In this document: piece after piece, positions 44,295-52,586 of the stretch
Position numbering within the stretch: the stretch's first letter is position 1
Layout: every line of letters starts with the position of its first letter
Assembly: GCA_034437655.1 (NCBI GenBank)
Contig: DAOTTU010000063.1
Location: forward strand, 1 to 64,000
Length of the DNA stretch: 64,000 nucleotides
Origin: J027 sp034437655
GTDB taxonomy: Bacteria; Chloroflexota; Anaerolineae; Aggregatilineales; J027
Direction of reading: 5' to 3'
Translations under genes and position numbers: made by a program
The notes under the pieces: model-generated
What the model saw: the letters and a program-made list of their open reading frames with translations, nothing else
What the model was told of the DNA's origin: nothing
Database searches by the model: none

Positions 44295-45524
44295 TTATTC
44301 TTCGACTTCACTCGCGCCGATCATGCCTTCCAGCAATTGCGGCAGATACCAGATTTGTTCTTCGGTGGCGACTTCGCCTTCAGCAAGATATTCGGTGCCG
44401 TCTTGTAGGTTGAGTGGGCCTTGCCACAGGACGAGGCCGTCTTCTTCACCCTGCGCACCAGCAGCGATGTCGGCGGTAAATTCTTCAAGGATAGCGATTT
44501 CATCTTCGGTCAATGCATCACCGTAGATGTAGCCGATTGCAGAGGTGTCGAGGTTATTGATGTCGTCCCAGTCTGGGGCTAGCCAATCCCAGCTTTGTTC
44601 CCAGGTGCCATTTGCGACTTCAGTCACCGTTTCAAGATACTTCGGACCCCAATTATAGTAGGGTACACCCAGGCAGACTTCTGGCGCTTCATCACACGCG
44701 AAGATGTAGTCATAGGGCAGGGCATAGACGTCTTCGCCTTCGGCAGCGCGCTGGCCAGCAACAACGATGGCTTCAGTTGTGTCAATCCCAGAGATCAGAA
44801 CGTTGTAGTCGTTGTTAAAAAAGTCATTGGCAACTTCGGTGGGGTCAAGCGTCACACCCGGGATGTTAAACCAGAAGCCGATCCAATTCACTTCAAAGGT
44901 GAGTTCTGGCAGGTCTTCTTCGGTGCGATAGTTCTCGTAGCAGTATTGCGCACCGAGATAGGCGGATGAGGTCAGGCGTCGGGTTTCGTCATTGATCAAC
45001 GGCCCAAGATAGCCAATCTGACCGTTCTCGGTCTTGAGGGCGGCTGCACAGCCAGCAATCTGCTTACCGTAGATCATCTGGCCCATGATGTTGCCCATAT
45101 TTTCGGAGGCATCACCCGTCAATACACCATCACCCGAGATATGAATGAAGGTGGTGTCTGGGTACATCGGTGCAACAGCGGTAATGTCAGCTTTCATGTC
45201 GTCGGAATTGGCGATGATGAGTTCTGCGCCCTGCGACACAAGGTCATCTACGACGATTTCCATGGTGAGTTCTGGCGAGTCAGCGGCGTTGAAACGGTCA
45301 ACGAAAACCATCCGTGCATTGCCGGGGTAGTTTTCTTCGACATACAGGCCGCCTTCGAAGTGCGCTTCGCTCCATCCGTTGTCATCGAAGGGCCCAACGA
45401 GGATCATGCCGAAGACAAATTCATCGTCTTCTTGCGCATTGGTAGGGGTGTCTGGCGAGAACAGTGTGCTTAGCGAGAACAATGCGACCAGTACGAACCC
45501 AGCCGCAACCAGCTTTTTCCACAT
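44295..45524 (-). CDS. BMP-family ABC substrate-binding protein
   Basis: A 409-residue protein with a signal peptide (2-30, cleavage near TNAQ-ED). FGMILVGPFDDNGWSEAHFEGGLYVEEN is the BMP (basic membrane protein) opening, followed by ELIIANSDDMKADITAVAPMYPDTTFIHISG and IGYLGPLINDETRR. BMP proteins with double-domain ATPases import nucleosides in studied bacteria, so a nucleoside or similar ligand is likely. No lipobox Cys is visible, unlike many BMP lipoproteins. GGGAGAAG lies 9 nt before the ATG. First gene of the four-gene operon. Confidence 0.9.
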   Translation of the reverse strand: MWKKLVAAGFVLVALFSLSTLFSPDTPTNAQEDDEFVFGMILVGPFDDNGWSEAHFEGGLYVEENYPGNARMVFVDRFNAADSPELTMEIVVDDLVSQGAELIIANSDDMKADITAVAPMYPDTTFIHISGDGVLTGDASENMGNIMGQMIYGKQIAGCAAALKTENGQIGYLGPLINDETRRLTSSAYLGAQYCYENYRTEEDLPELTFEVNWIGFWFNIPGVTLDPTEVANDFFNNDYNVLISGIDTTEAIVVAGQRAAEGEDVYALPYDYIFACDEAPEVCLGVPYYNWGPKYLETVTEVANGTWEQSWDWLAPDWDDINNLDTSAIGYIYGDALTEDEIAILEEFTADIAAGAQGEEDGLVLWQGPLNLQDGTEYLAEGEVATEEQIWYLPQLLEGMIGASEVEE

Positions 45525-45572
45525 AAGTGACTTCTCCCAAATATTAAATTTCTTTCACATGACACACCATGA

Positions 45573-45604
45573 CTATAGCGCACTTTGTTTGCAGCGCACT
45601 ATAG
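45573..45604. promoter_or_regulatory. Repeat-rich dyad upstream of the BMP operon
   Basis: AGCGCACT occurs twice (45577-45584 and 45593-45600), 16 nt apart, flanked by CTATAG at both ends (45573-45578 and 45599-45604), so the block is also an imperfect palindrome. It is 50-80 bp before the binding-protein start, where a promoter or operator would lie. Confidence 0.35.
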
Positions 45605-45720
45605 TTTATGCGAATTAACCATATCGTCAGGTTCCCTAAAAACAGGGCGGGTGAAAAGACACCTGATGCGTAGGGATGTTGGCCACAGTAAGACTATGAC
45701 AAATTTAGTTTAAGGGGGGG

Positions 45721-46065
45721 CTAGTTGGATTCCTCATGGTGTTCACGACGTTCTTGTTCAGCTTCTTGTAGCTTTTCTTCAACAGCATCAACTTTGTCTG
45801 CAAGCCCCTGTGTGATGTCCCCAAGTGCATTTGCAGTGCCCTGGTTGGCTTTTTCGATGATGTTTGGTTCCTCTTCAAAGTTGTCGCTGGTATCGCGAGT
45901 GGTCGCTGCTTCAGCAGGTTGGGTAGGTGTTTCTTGTTGCTGCTCATCCTGCTTATGCTGTTCGTCCTGATTATTGCCGTCAGTGCCTGTATTTACGGCA
46001 TCGGTATTTACATCCTGCGTCATATTTTCTGGGTGCAGATGTGTACGTTTATTTTGCTCAGACAT
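45721..46065 (-). CDS. Small hydrophilic helical protein
   Basis: I do not recognise this 114-residue protein. It is very hydrophilic: the N-terminal half is Gln/Asp/Thr/Asn-rich and probably disordered, and the C-terminal half is helical (ANALGDITQGLADKVDAVEEKLQEAEQ). The composition suits a stress or desiccation-type protein, but no family is assigned. An ATG five codons earlier (46080) exists, but AAAGG sits 7 nt before the ATG at 46065, so that start is preferred. Confidence 0.6.
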   Translation of the reverse strand: MSEQNKRTHLHPENMTQDVNTDAVNTGTDGNNQDEQHKQDEQQQETPTQPAEAATTRDTSDNFEEEPNIIEKANQGTANALGDITQGLADKVDAVEEKLQEAEQERREHHEESN

Positions 46066-46252
46066 GGGCATACCTTTCATTATTGATTGACTATTTCGAT
46101 TTTTATATTACATGCATTTGCTGGTGTGCGAATGGCCCATTCAGGCCATATTTTTAAATCAGATGGTTAGTACAGACTACGCATTGCGTTCACTGGGCCC
46201 GATTGGTAGGGTTACAAGCAGTGTCTGATGTCGAGGCAGAGGAGATGTAGTG

Positions 46253-46846
46253 ATGCCAAGCTGGGTAGACAAAGTGAGCGGTAATGCCAACAAGGGAAAC
46301 CGCAAACCAAAACCGCAGGATGATTTCTACATGGGGCGGTTTATAACGATCAATGTCGGCACAATCGCGATATTTGGGCTTGAAGACCCTGATCTGATTG
46401 ACTCGTTGGCCAGCAAGTTTGCTTTGATGAGTGAGCAGCCCAAACCCGTTGTTATTTCGCGCATGGGTGAAGATGTGCCCATAGCAGACCCACCTTCAGA
46501 AACGGACGATAGACCTGCACAACAAGCGTTCCATGCAATTGAATTCGGGCATGTTGAAACGATGAATTTCAAGTATGTGTTTCTTATCCTGGAACTGAAA
46601 AGCGACCAGAGTAAAACGGGTGAACCCGCATATGCTTATGTAAATGTCCGTGCTGACCGCCTTGGATCGTTGCTAATGCAAGGTAAGTCGGGCAAACTGT
46701 TTAACCTGCCAGATTTTTCCACCATTGTCATGACAGGGCACGGCGAAATTCCATCAGAAGTGAGTGCAAAAGCGCAGCGCGACTATTTGTTTGGTGTGCA
46801 GCAGACCAATGTTCGGCTGTTTCCACCACTCAACGAAGTGACCTAG
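46253..46846 (+). CDS. Hypothetical cytoplasmic protein
   Basis: I do not recognise this 197-residue protein. There is no signal peptide or membrane helix. The N-terminus is basic (KGNRKPKPQ), and a compact alpha/beta stretch begins at RFITINVGTIAIFGL and continues to FVIMTGHGEIP. AGAGGAGA lies about 10 nt before the ATG at 46253; a GTG directly upstream at 46250 is also possible. Codon use resembles its neighbours, and it stands alone. Confidence 0.6.
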   Translation: MPSWVDKVSGNANKGNRKPKPQDDFYMGRFITINVGTIAIFGLEDPDLIDSLASKFALMSEQPKPVVISRMGEDVPIADPPSETDDRPAQQAFHAIEFGHVETMNFKYVFLILELKSDQSKTGEPAYAYVNVRADRLGSLLMQGKSGKLFNLPDFSTIVMTGHGEIPSEVSAKAQRDYLFGVQQTNVRLFPPLNEVT

Positions 46847-47005
46847 TTTATATGGTGAATGGATCGTTGAGCAGGAACAGCTCGCAGCTAATAGGGGGAA
46901 ACGCCAATTTTAATCCAGGTTTAATCTTGGGTTAACAGGGTAGATGGACGCGCCATGTTTTTCCCGTTATGCTGAGGGTAGCTTGAACAACGAGGAAAGA
47001 CAACG

Positions 47006-47314
47006 ATGAAAGAATATTCAAGACACATTCTTTTTTGCACCGGCAGTGACTGCGATGGCAAAGACCTACAAAAATTGGCGAAAAAACACCTCAAAAAAGA
47101 TGCTATGCGTGTGAAATGCACCAAAGTCGGCTGCCTCGGGGCATGCAAAAAGGGCCCGCTGGTGGTTGTTTATCCAGATGGGGTCTGGTATAGCTGCCCT
47201 GACAAAAAGGCTCTTGAGCGCATCATTGATGAGCATGTAAAGGGTGGGCGTGTTGTTGAAAAGTACCTTCTTTATCAGATGCAAGCCCCTGAACCCACCG
47301 CTCCAGTTGGATAG
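47006..47314 (+). CDS. Thioredoxin-like [2Fe-2S] ferredoxin
   Basis: A 102-residue protein of the (2Fe-2S) thioredoxin-like ferredoxin group. ILFCTGSDCDGKD supplies the first Cys pair and KCTKVGCLGACKKGPLVVVYPDGVWYSC the rest, with the KGP turn and the WY strand of this fold. Of the Cys residues, C11, the one in FCTGSDC, and the GC-LGAC pair match cluster ligands. It would carry single electrons; the partner is unknown. GAGGAAAG precedes the ATG. It is monocistronic. Confidence 0.88.
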   Translation: MKEYSRHILFCTGSDCDGKDLQKLAKKHLKKDAMRVKCTKVGCLGACKKGPLVVVYPDGVWYSCPDKKALERIIDEHVKGGRVVEKYLLYQMQAPEPTAPVG

Positions 47315-47369
47315 CAGATTGGCTTCAGCGCAACGTATATTAAGTCACTTAACAAACTAAGCGTTAGAA

Positions 47370-47395
47370 AAGGTCAGGTTGCTCCGCCTGACCTT
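47370..47395. terminator. Bidirectional terminator hairpin
   Basis: AAGGTCAGG (47370-47378) and CCTGACCTT (47387-47395) form a perfect 9-bp stem with an 8-nt loop between the ferredoxin gene and the convergent fbp gene. On the minus strand it is followed by TTTTC, so it serves the fbp transcript best. Confidence 0.75.
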
Positions 47396-47409
47396 ATTGT
47401 TGCTCCGGC

Positions 47410-49374
47410 CTACATCGCCTCTTTGATTAACCCGCTTCGATAGGCCTGCAATAGCGCTCGTAGTTGCTCGATCTGATCGGAAATCGCGCGGCCTTTGTCA
47501 GTATAGCGCACCCGAATGCGAACATCGTTGCGTTCTAAAATCTGGATCTGCGGCACCATATCGGCGTTCTCATCAATGGCTTTCTGGATAGACTCAAAGG
47601 GCTGGTGTGCAGCCAGCAGCAACCCATACGAATTGTAAATCAGAGTATAGCCTGCAATCCCTGTTTTCTCCTGATATGCCTTGGCAAAGCCACCATCAAT
47701 AACCATCAGCTTACCGTTTGCCTTAATCGGGCTTTCCCCTTTTTTGACTTTCACAGGAACATGACCGTTAACGATGTGCCCTGTTTCAGGGTTTAACCCA
47801 AATTCACGCAGAATTTTGTCAACAGTCGCTTCATCATCACGAAAACGGTAATAAGGGTTACGTTCTTCGCGGTGTGTTTCTTCTTCAGCGATGAAATAGC
47901 GCTCAAACGTGGCCATTTTGGCCTTACCAAACAACGGCGATTTCGGTCCACTCCATAAGTACCACATTGCATCCATACCATACAGCTTTTCAGCACTATC
48001 TTCAGTGCCAAAATATGCCTGGCGGGCTAAGCGTTCGGCACGGTCCATAAACTCGCGTGCATAAAATGCTTTGCCATCAACATAAAATGCCTGGAAATCG
48101 CCGTTCTCGTCCATTGCGATGCAACCATGATAGAGCAGATTGCCATTGTGGGTCAGGTACATGCCACCATGCGAATACAGGAATCGCACGTGACGCTGCA
48201 ACCGCCGGCTATTGGCAAACGAGAGGCGCAGACGGTCGATCAACTGACGTTCACCATCGGTTAGCTGATAGGGGGCGTCGGGGTCTACGGTCGGGAAGTT
48301 CGTGTCTAGCATGGTGTAGAGGGTGTTATCAATGCTGATGGTGCCGTCGTCAAAGTTGACTTTGTCAAGCAGCAAACGGTCATCCATTTTATAATGTGGG
48401 CGACGCTGGATAATCGCAGCTTCGAGCTTGAGTTGAATAATCGTAATGGCCTTGTGCATCCGTGCCATTAAGCGAATCTCGTTTTCGGTGTACTCTTTTT
48501 CATAGGCGATTTTTGGCACAAAGGCTTCGCAGGCGTCGTCGCCATAGGCTTCTAGCGCAAACGACACCAGCGGCAGCAGACTGATCCCGTAGCCAGTTTC
48601 AAGCGTGTCGGTTTGACCGTAGCGCAACGCAATCCGGACCACGTTGGCAATACATGCCTCACTGCCAGCCGCCGCCCCCATCCACACAATGTCGTGGTTG
48701 CCCCACTGTATATCAACACTATGATACTTGATCAGTGTATCCATAATGCGGTGTGCGCCGGGGCCCCGGTCATAAACGTCACCGATGACATGAAGCTGCG
48801 CAATAGCAAGCTGTTGAATCAATTCTGCCAGAGCGATGATAAAGGCCTTCACACCATCAATGTCGATGATCGTTGCAATGATGCGGTTGTAGTAGTCTGC
48901 CTGTGCAGCGTTGTTGTCGCGCCCATAGAGCAACTCCTCCAGCATTAATGCCATGTCATCTGGCAGAAATGCACGGACGTAAGCGCGGGTGTATTTTGAG
49001 CTTACCTCTTGCCCTAATTTGACGAGTCGTAAGAGCGTCACCCGGCTCCAGCCAGCGCGGTCTTTAAGGCGCGGCCAGATGCGCGAGAGCTTACGTTCAG
49101 GATAATAAATCAGTGTGGCGAGTTCCTGGCGCTCTTGTTCTGGAATGCTGGCAAACAATTCATTGATTTTGCGGCGCAGCAGCCCTGAACCATTACGTAA
49201 AACATGTTGGAATGCTTCGAACTCACCATGAATATCAGAGACAAAATGCTCGGTGCCCTTGGGTAAATCCAGCAGGGCACTGAGTTCGACGATTGCATTG
49301 GTTGTCGCCATGATTGATGGGTACTCGCGGGCAAGTAAGCGCAAATAGTCTAGTTCTGATGCACGTACAGCCAT
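47410..49374 (-). CDS. fbp: Fructose-1,6-bisphosphatase class III
   Basis: A class III FBPase (calcineurin-like metallophosphatase fold). The metal motifs are HFVSDIHGEF, VIGDVYDRGPGAHRIMD, WGNHDIVWMG and a late INGHVPVK. Together with the long helical N-terminal and linker regions these define the class III (firmicute-type) enzyme, which makes fructose-6-phosphate in gluconeogenesis. The ATG at 49374 has AGGGG 7 nt upstream and begins the conserved N-terminus (ASELDYLRLLAREYP), so I prefer it (654 aa) over an open frame reaching 49428. It is directly downstream of glpD, so it is probably co-transcribed for gluconeogenesis from glycerol. Confidence 0.93.
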   Translation of the reverse strand: MAVRASELDYLRLLAREYPSIMATTNAIVELSALLDLPKGTEHFVSDIHGEFEAFQHVLRNGSGLLRRKINELFASIPEQERQELATLIYYPERKLSRIWPRLKDRAGWSRVTLLRLVKLGQEVSSKYTRAYVRAFLPDDMALMLEELLYGRDNNAAQADYYNRIIATIIDIDGVKAFIIALAELIQQLAIAQLHVIGDVYDRGPGAHRIMDTLIKYHSVDIQWGNHDIVWMGAAAGSEACIANVVRIALRYGQTDTLETGYGISLLPLVSFALEAYGDDACEAFVPKIAYEKEYTENEIRLMARMHKAITIIQLKLEAAIIQRRPHYKMDDRLLLDKVNFDDGTISIDNTLYTMLDTNFPTVDPDAPYQLTDGERQLIDRLRLSFANSRRLQRHVRFLYSHGGMYLTHNGNLLYHGCIAMDENGDFQAFYVDGKAFYAREFMDRAERLARQAYFGTEDSAEKLYGMDAMWYLWSGPKSPLFGKAKMATFERYFIAEEETHREERNPYYRFRDDEATVDKILREFGLNPETGHIVNGHVPVKVKKGESPIKANGKLMVIDGGFAKAYQEKTGIAGYTLIYNSYGLLLAAHQPFESIQKAIDENADMVPQIQILERNDVRIRVRYTDKGRAISDQIEQLRALLQAYRSGLIKEAM

Positions 49375-49428
49375 CACATCCCCTTTATTGATCGGCGTAT
49401 CTCCGTTCAAAACTGTGCGTTCAACCAC

Positions 49429-51138
49429 TTATGCAACGACTGACACGTTAAGGTTTTGCGCATATCTGTCATTCAATTCCCGCACAGCTTGTTCGAGTGC
49501 TGCGGCTCGCTGCTGTGGTGTCCAGTTCAGTTCAACCGCGCAAATTTCAGCCAAATCTTGCACGAGGCCGTCGGTCAGTTGGCCAAGCCAGGCAATCAAT
49601 GAACGGCGTAACACGATGTCTTCGATGCGCGTAACCATCTCATTGCGGATGAGGAAGACAATTTCATGCTTGCTGTAGGTTGGAGCATCAGTGATCGGAC
49701 GGTCGTTGCCTTCTTGTGCAATAAATTCTGCAATCCGGCGGGCATGGGTGCCATAACGCTCAAAGAGGGTTTCGACACGCTCTTGCGGTACCCCTGTTTC
49801 GGTGCTGACTGAGCGAATCCAGTTGGCCTGCTGGTCTTCGGCGGGGTAATCTTTGCCACCACCGATAGCCATGTGTTCGGTGCTACGGACACGTGTCTTG
49901 CCGAGGTGTTCCATCACGACATCGGCGGTTTCTTCAGAAAAGGCACGGAACGACGTCCACTTACCACCGACCAGCGAGTGAATGGGGAATTTGTAGCCAC
50001 TTTGCGCCGGTGATACTGATTTGATGTGATGGTCACGGCTGACAGCACCCGTGCGGGATTCGTCACTGGCGGGCAGCGGACGCACACCGGAGAAATGGAA
50101 GATCACCTGTGAAATGTCAACCTGAATATTCGGGAATACCTTTGGCACCATGTCCAGAATATATTGCACTTCGTCTTCCGTAACCCAGGCGTCGTCGGGG
50201 TTTTCGACACGGATGTCTGTTGTACCGATTATCACCTTGTCTACATAGGGCAGAATCAACACGATACGGCCGTCATCGTTTTCAAAGAAGACTTCGCTAC
50301 CGTTCAATGCTTTGTTCAATTCCGGGTTCTCGACGATGAGGTGTGCGCCTTTGGTACCACCGATAAATTTAGTGTCCTGATCCATCGCACGGTTTACAAA
50401 GTCGATCCACGGGCCGCCAGCGTTGATGACAATGCCAGGTTTGACCGTGAATGTTTCGCCGCTGAGTTCGTCACGCAACGTCACCGTATCCTGGTCAGCA
50501 TCGACAGCACTGACATAGTTCAACGCATGGGCGTTTTCAGACATGCTTACTGCATCAGTCAGCAAGTCTATACAGATGCGTTCGGGAGAAGGCATCCAGG
50601 CGTCATAATACGATGCGGTGCAAATGATGTCGGGGTTCAGTTGTGGGAAGCGTTCGAGCGCAGCCTTTTTCAGCCGAAAATCATGGGTCGGCATTACGCG
50701 GTGGCGGCGGGCAAAGTAGTCATACATCATCAGCCCGAACTTAATCACGATGGCACCACGTTCTGAAGGCTTGTCGCGCAAACCAATGAACTTCAGTGGT
50801 GAGTTGAGTATACCCGAAAACCAGCTAAAGATCGGGATCGTGGTTGGTAGGGGTTTAGCATAGTGCGGGGCATTGCGTAGCATTAAATTACGCTCGGTTA
50901 GGGCTTCTGAAACCAGGCGGAACTCAGCGTTTTCCAGGTAACGGATACCACCGTGGAGCATGTGCGATGACCCAGCACTGGCACCAGAGCAAAAATCACC
51001 TTTGTCAATAATCAGGGTAGGTATGTCCTGGGCGGCGAGGTCACGGAATGTACCAATACCATTAATGCCAGCGCCAATAACCAGAACAGGGAGTTCTTCC
51101 TGTGCGCGGATTCTTTTGAGTGTTTCTTGACGATTCAA
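49429..51138 (-). CDS. glpD: Glycerol-3-phosphate dehydrogenase
   Basis: A 569-residue FAD enzyme of the GlpD family that oxidises glycerol-3-phosphate to DHAP and passes electrons to quinone at the membrane. The FAD fold is VLVIGAGINGIGTFRDLAAQ, the next conserved block is SGASAGSSHMLHGGIRYLE, and the family's GTKGAH and GVRPL segments follow. It starts at a TTG (51138), fixed by AAGGAG 9 nt upstream; no ATG is near. First gene of the glpD-fbp unit, divergent from glpF. Confidence 0.93.
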   Translation of the reverse strand: MNRQETLKRIRAQEELPVLVIGAGINGIGTFRDLAAQDIPTLIIDKGDFCSGASAGSSHMLHGGIRYLENAEFRLVSEALTERNLMLRNAPHYAKPLPTTIPIFSWFSGILNSPLKFIGLRDKPSERGAIVIKFGLMMYDYFARRHRVMPTHDFRLKKAALERFPQLNPDIICTASYYDAWMPSPERICIDLLTDAVSMSENAHALNYVSAVDADQDTVTLRDELSGETFTVKPGIVINAGGPWIDFVNRAMDQDTKFIGGTKGAHLIVENPELNKALNGSEVFFENDDGRIVLILPYVDKVIIGTTDIRVENPDDAWVTEDEVQYILDMVPKVFPNIQVDISQVIFHFSGVRPLPASDESRTGAVSRDHHIKSVSPAQSGYKFPIHSLVGGKWTSFRAFSEETADVVMEHLGKTRVRSTEHMAIGGGKDYPAEDQQANWIRSVSTETGVPQERVETLFERYGTHARRIAEFIAQEGNDRPITDAPTYSKHEIVFLIRNEMVTRIEDIVLRRSLIAWLGQLTDGLVQDLAEICAVELNWTPQQRAAALEQAVRELNDRYAQNLNVSVVA

Positions 51139-51705
51139 AGTGTTTTTCTCCTTAAGTCATGTAGTGTGTCGGTGTTGCGGGGAAGCAGATTTGCCGATGC
51201 GGGGGATATGCGCGAGCTACCAATGCTGACAAAGCTTTAAACCTATAAGTGGGACTTCACCCTACTTAATTATGTAAGAAATCTGATGTTTTTTCAAACT
51301 TGGTTTTGCAGGTGGGTAACAAATTTCGAAAAAACCTTCAAAAATTTCTTGAAAAATTCGTGAAGGTAGGATATTTTAATTTCGTAGCCCAATGCACCGC
51401 AAACCATTCACTGGTGCTTATGACATTGAATGACAACATCGACGAGACACAATAAGCCTCTGGTGGGAAAGTTACAACTTTTGCTCATCAATGAAAATTA
51501 CTGATGTAGGCTAGCATGGTAGAAAATTTGCCTCGATCAACCTCATTCAAAATACTGGAAGCGATTCCAACGCTGACGTTGCTTTTACTGGCTCCAAACG
51601 TTCAATTGATGACACATCAGTTTGCAACACAGCATGTTCAAAATGGTTTGCGTCAACATTTGTCTACACTGTTGCAGTCCTGTGTAAATCTTAGGAGCAG
51701 AGAAC
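51139..51705. other. Divergent regulatory region between glpD and glpF
   Basis: About 570 bp without a convincing gene. The middle (51321-51367) is AT-rich and dense in TTC...GAA dyads, listed separately. A 70-codon open frame at 51516-51725 has no ribosome site and overlaps the glpF start. The region probably controls both glycerol units. Confidence 0.5.
51326..51367. promoter_or_regulatory. Cluster of TTC...GAA dyads, operator candidate
   Basis: TTCGAA lies at 51326-51331, TTCAA-N7-TTGAA at 51337-51353, TTCGTGAA at 51358-51364, and the outer arms ACCTTCA (51334-51340) and TGAAGGT (51361-51367) enclose the last two. Such nested dyads suggest a binding site for a glycerol-responsive regulator; this is inference. 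Confidence 0.35.
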
Positions 51706-52476
51706 GTGGAACCATTTATTGCTGAAATTGTAGGGACAGCATTACTCATTATTCTGGGTGATGGTGTCGTCGCGAATGTTGTTTTGCGCAACTCAAAAGG
51801 TAGTGACTCTGGCTGGATCGTGATTACGACAGGCTGGGGTTTGGCGGTTTTTACCGCCGTGTTTGTGGTTGGGCAGTATAGTGGGGCACACATTAACCCG
51901 GCTGTTACGATTGGACTCGCTGTCGGGGATTCATTTGGCGATGAATTCTTTACAGGGTGGGGTGATGTGCCACTTTACATCGGCGCACAGATGATCGGTG
52001 CGTTTATTGGTGCCGTTATCGTATGGCTAGCTTACAAGCGGCAGTTTGACGAAACGGAAGATGCCGACGGCAAGCTAGCCGTGTTCTCGACGGCCCCCGC
52101 TATCCGGGACTATCCCTGGAATGTTGTGACAGAAGCAATCGGTACCTTCGTGCTGGTGTTGGGTGTTTTTGCCATTACAGGATTTGGGCTAGAAGCCGAA
52201 GGCGCACAAGCCATCGAGGGGGCACGCTTCGATGTTGACGCTGGTGCTTTGGGTGCGTTGCCAGTTGCACTGTTGGTGTGGGTAATCGGTCTGGGGCTTG
52301 GTGGTCCGACAGGCTATGCCATTAACCCGGCCCGTGACCTCGGTCCGCGTATTGCGCACCTACTGCTCCCAATTCCAGGCAAACGTGACTCTGACTGGGC
52401 TTACGCCTGGGTGCCCATCGTTGGCCCGATCATCGGCGGTATTGTAGCTGCGTTGTTGTGGACTGCACTTGTCTAA
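51706..52476 (+). CDS. glpF: Aquaglyceroporin (glycerol facilitator)
   Basis: A 256-residue MIP-family channel with six helices and both NPA loops: SGAHINPAVTIG and YAINPARDLGPR. Asp after the second NPAR is the mark of glycerol-conducting members. It lets glycerol diffuse in across the membrane. A GTG start (51706) is supported by AGGAG 8 nt upstream. The glpK gene follows 110 bp downstream in the same direction. Confidence 0.93.
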   Translation: MEPFIAEIVGTALLIILGDGVVANVVLRNSKGSDSGWIVITTGWGLAVFTAVFVVGQYSGAHINPAVTIGLAVGDSFGDEFFTGWGDVPLYIGAQMIGAFIGAVIVWLAYKRQFDETEDADGKLAVFSTAPAIRDYPWNVVTEAIGTFVLVLGVFAITGFGLEAEGAQAIEGARFDVDAGALGALPVALLVWVIGLGLGGPTGYAINPARDLGPRIAHLLLPIPGKRDSDWAYAWVPIVGPIIGGIVAALLWTALV

Positions 52477-52586
52477 CACGTTTTCCTATTTGCAATTCTG
52501 GTGCGTCGGTACACAGATACTGATGCACTTCTCATTATTCGACTTTCATTCAATTTGTAATCAATCACTAGAAAGAGATTTACGTT

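Noticed and set aside
51516..51725. Short open frame before glpF
   Set aside because: No ribosome site, and it overlaps the glpF start in another frame.
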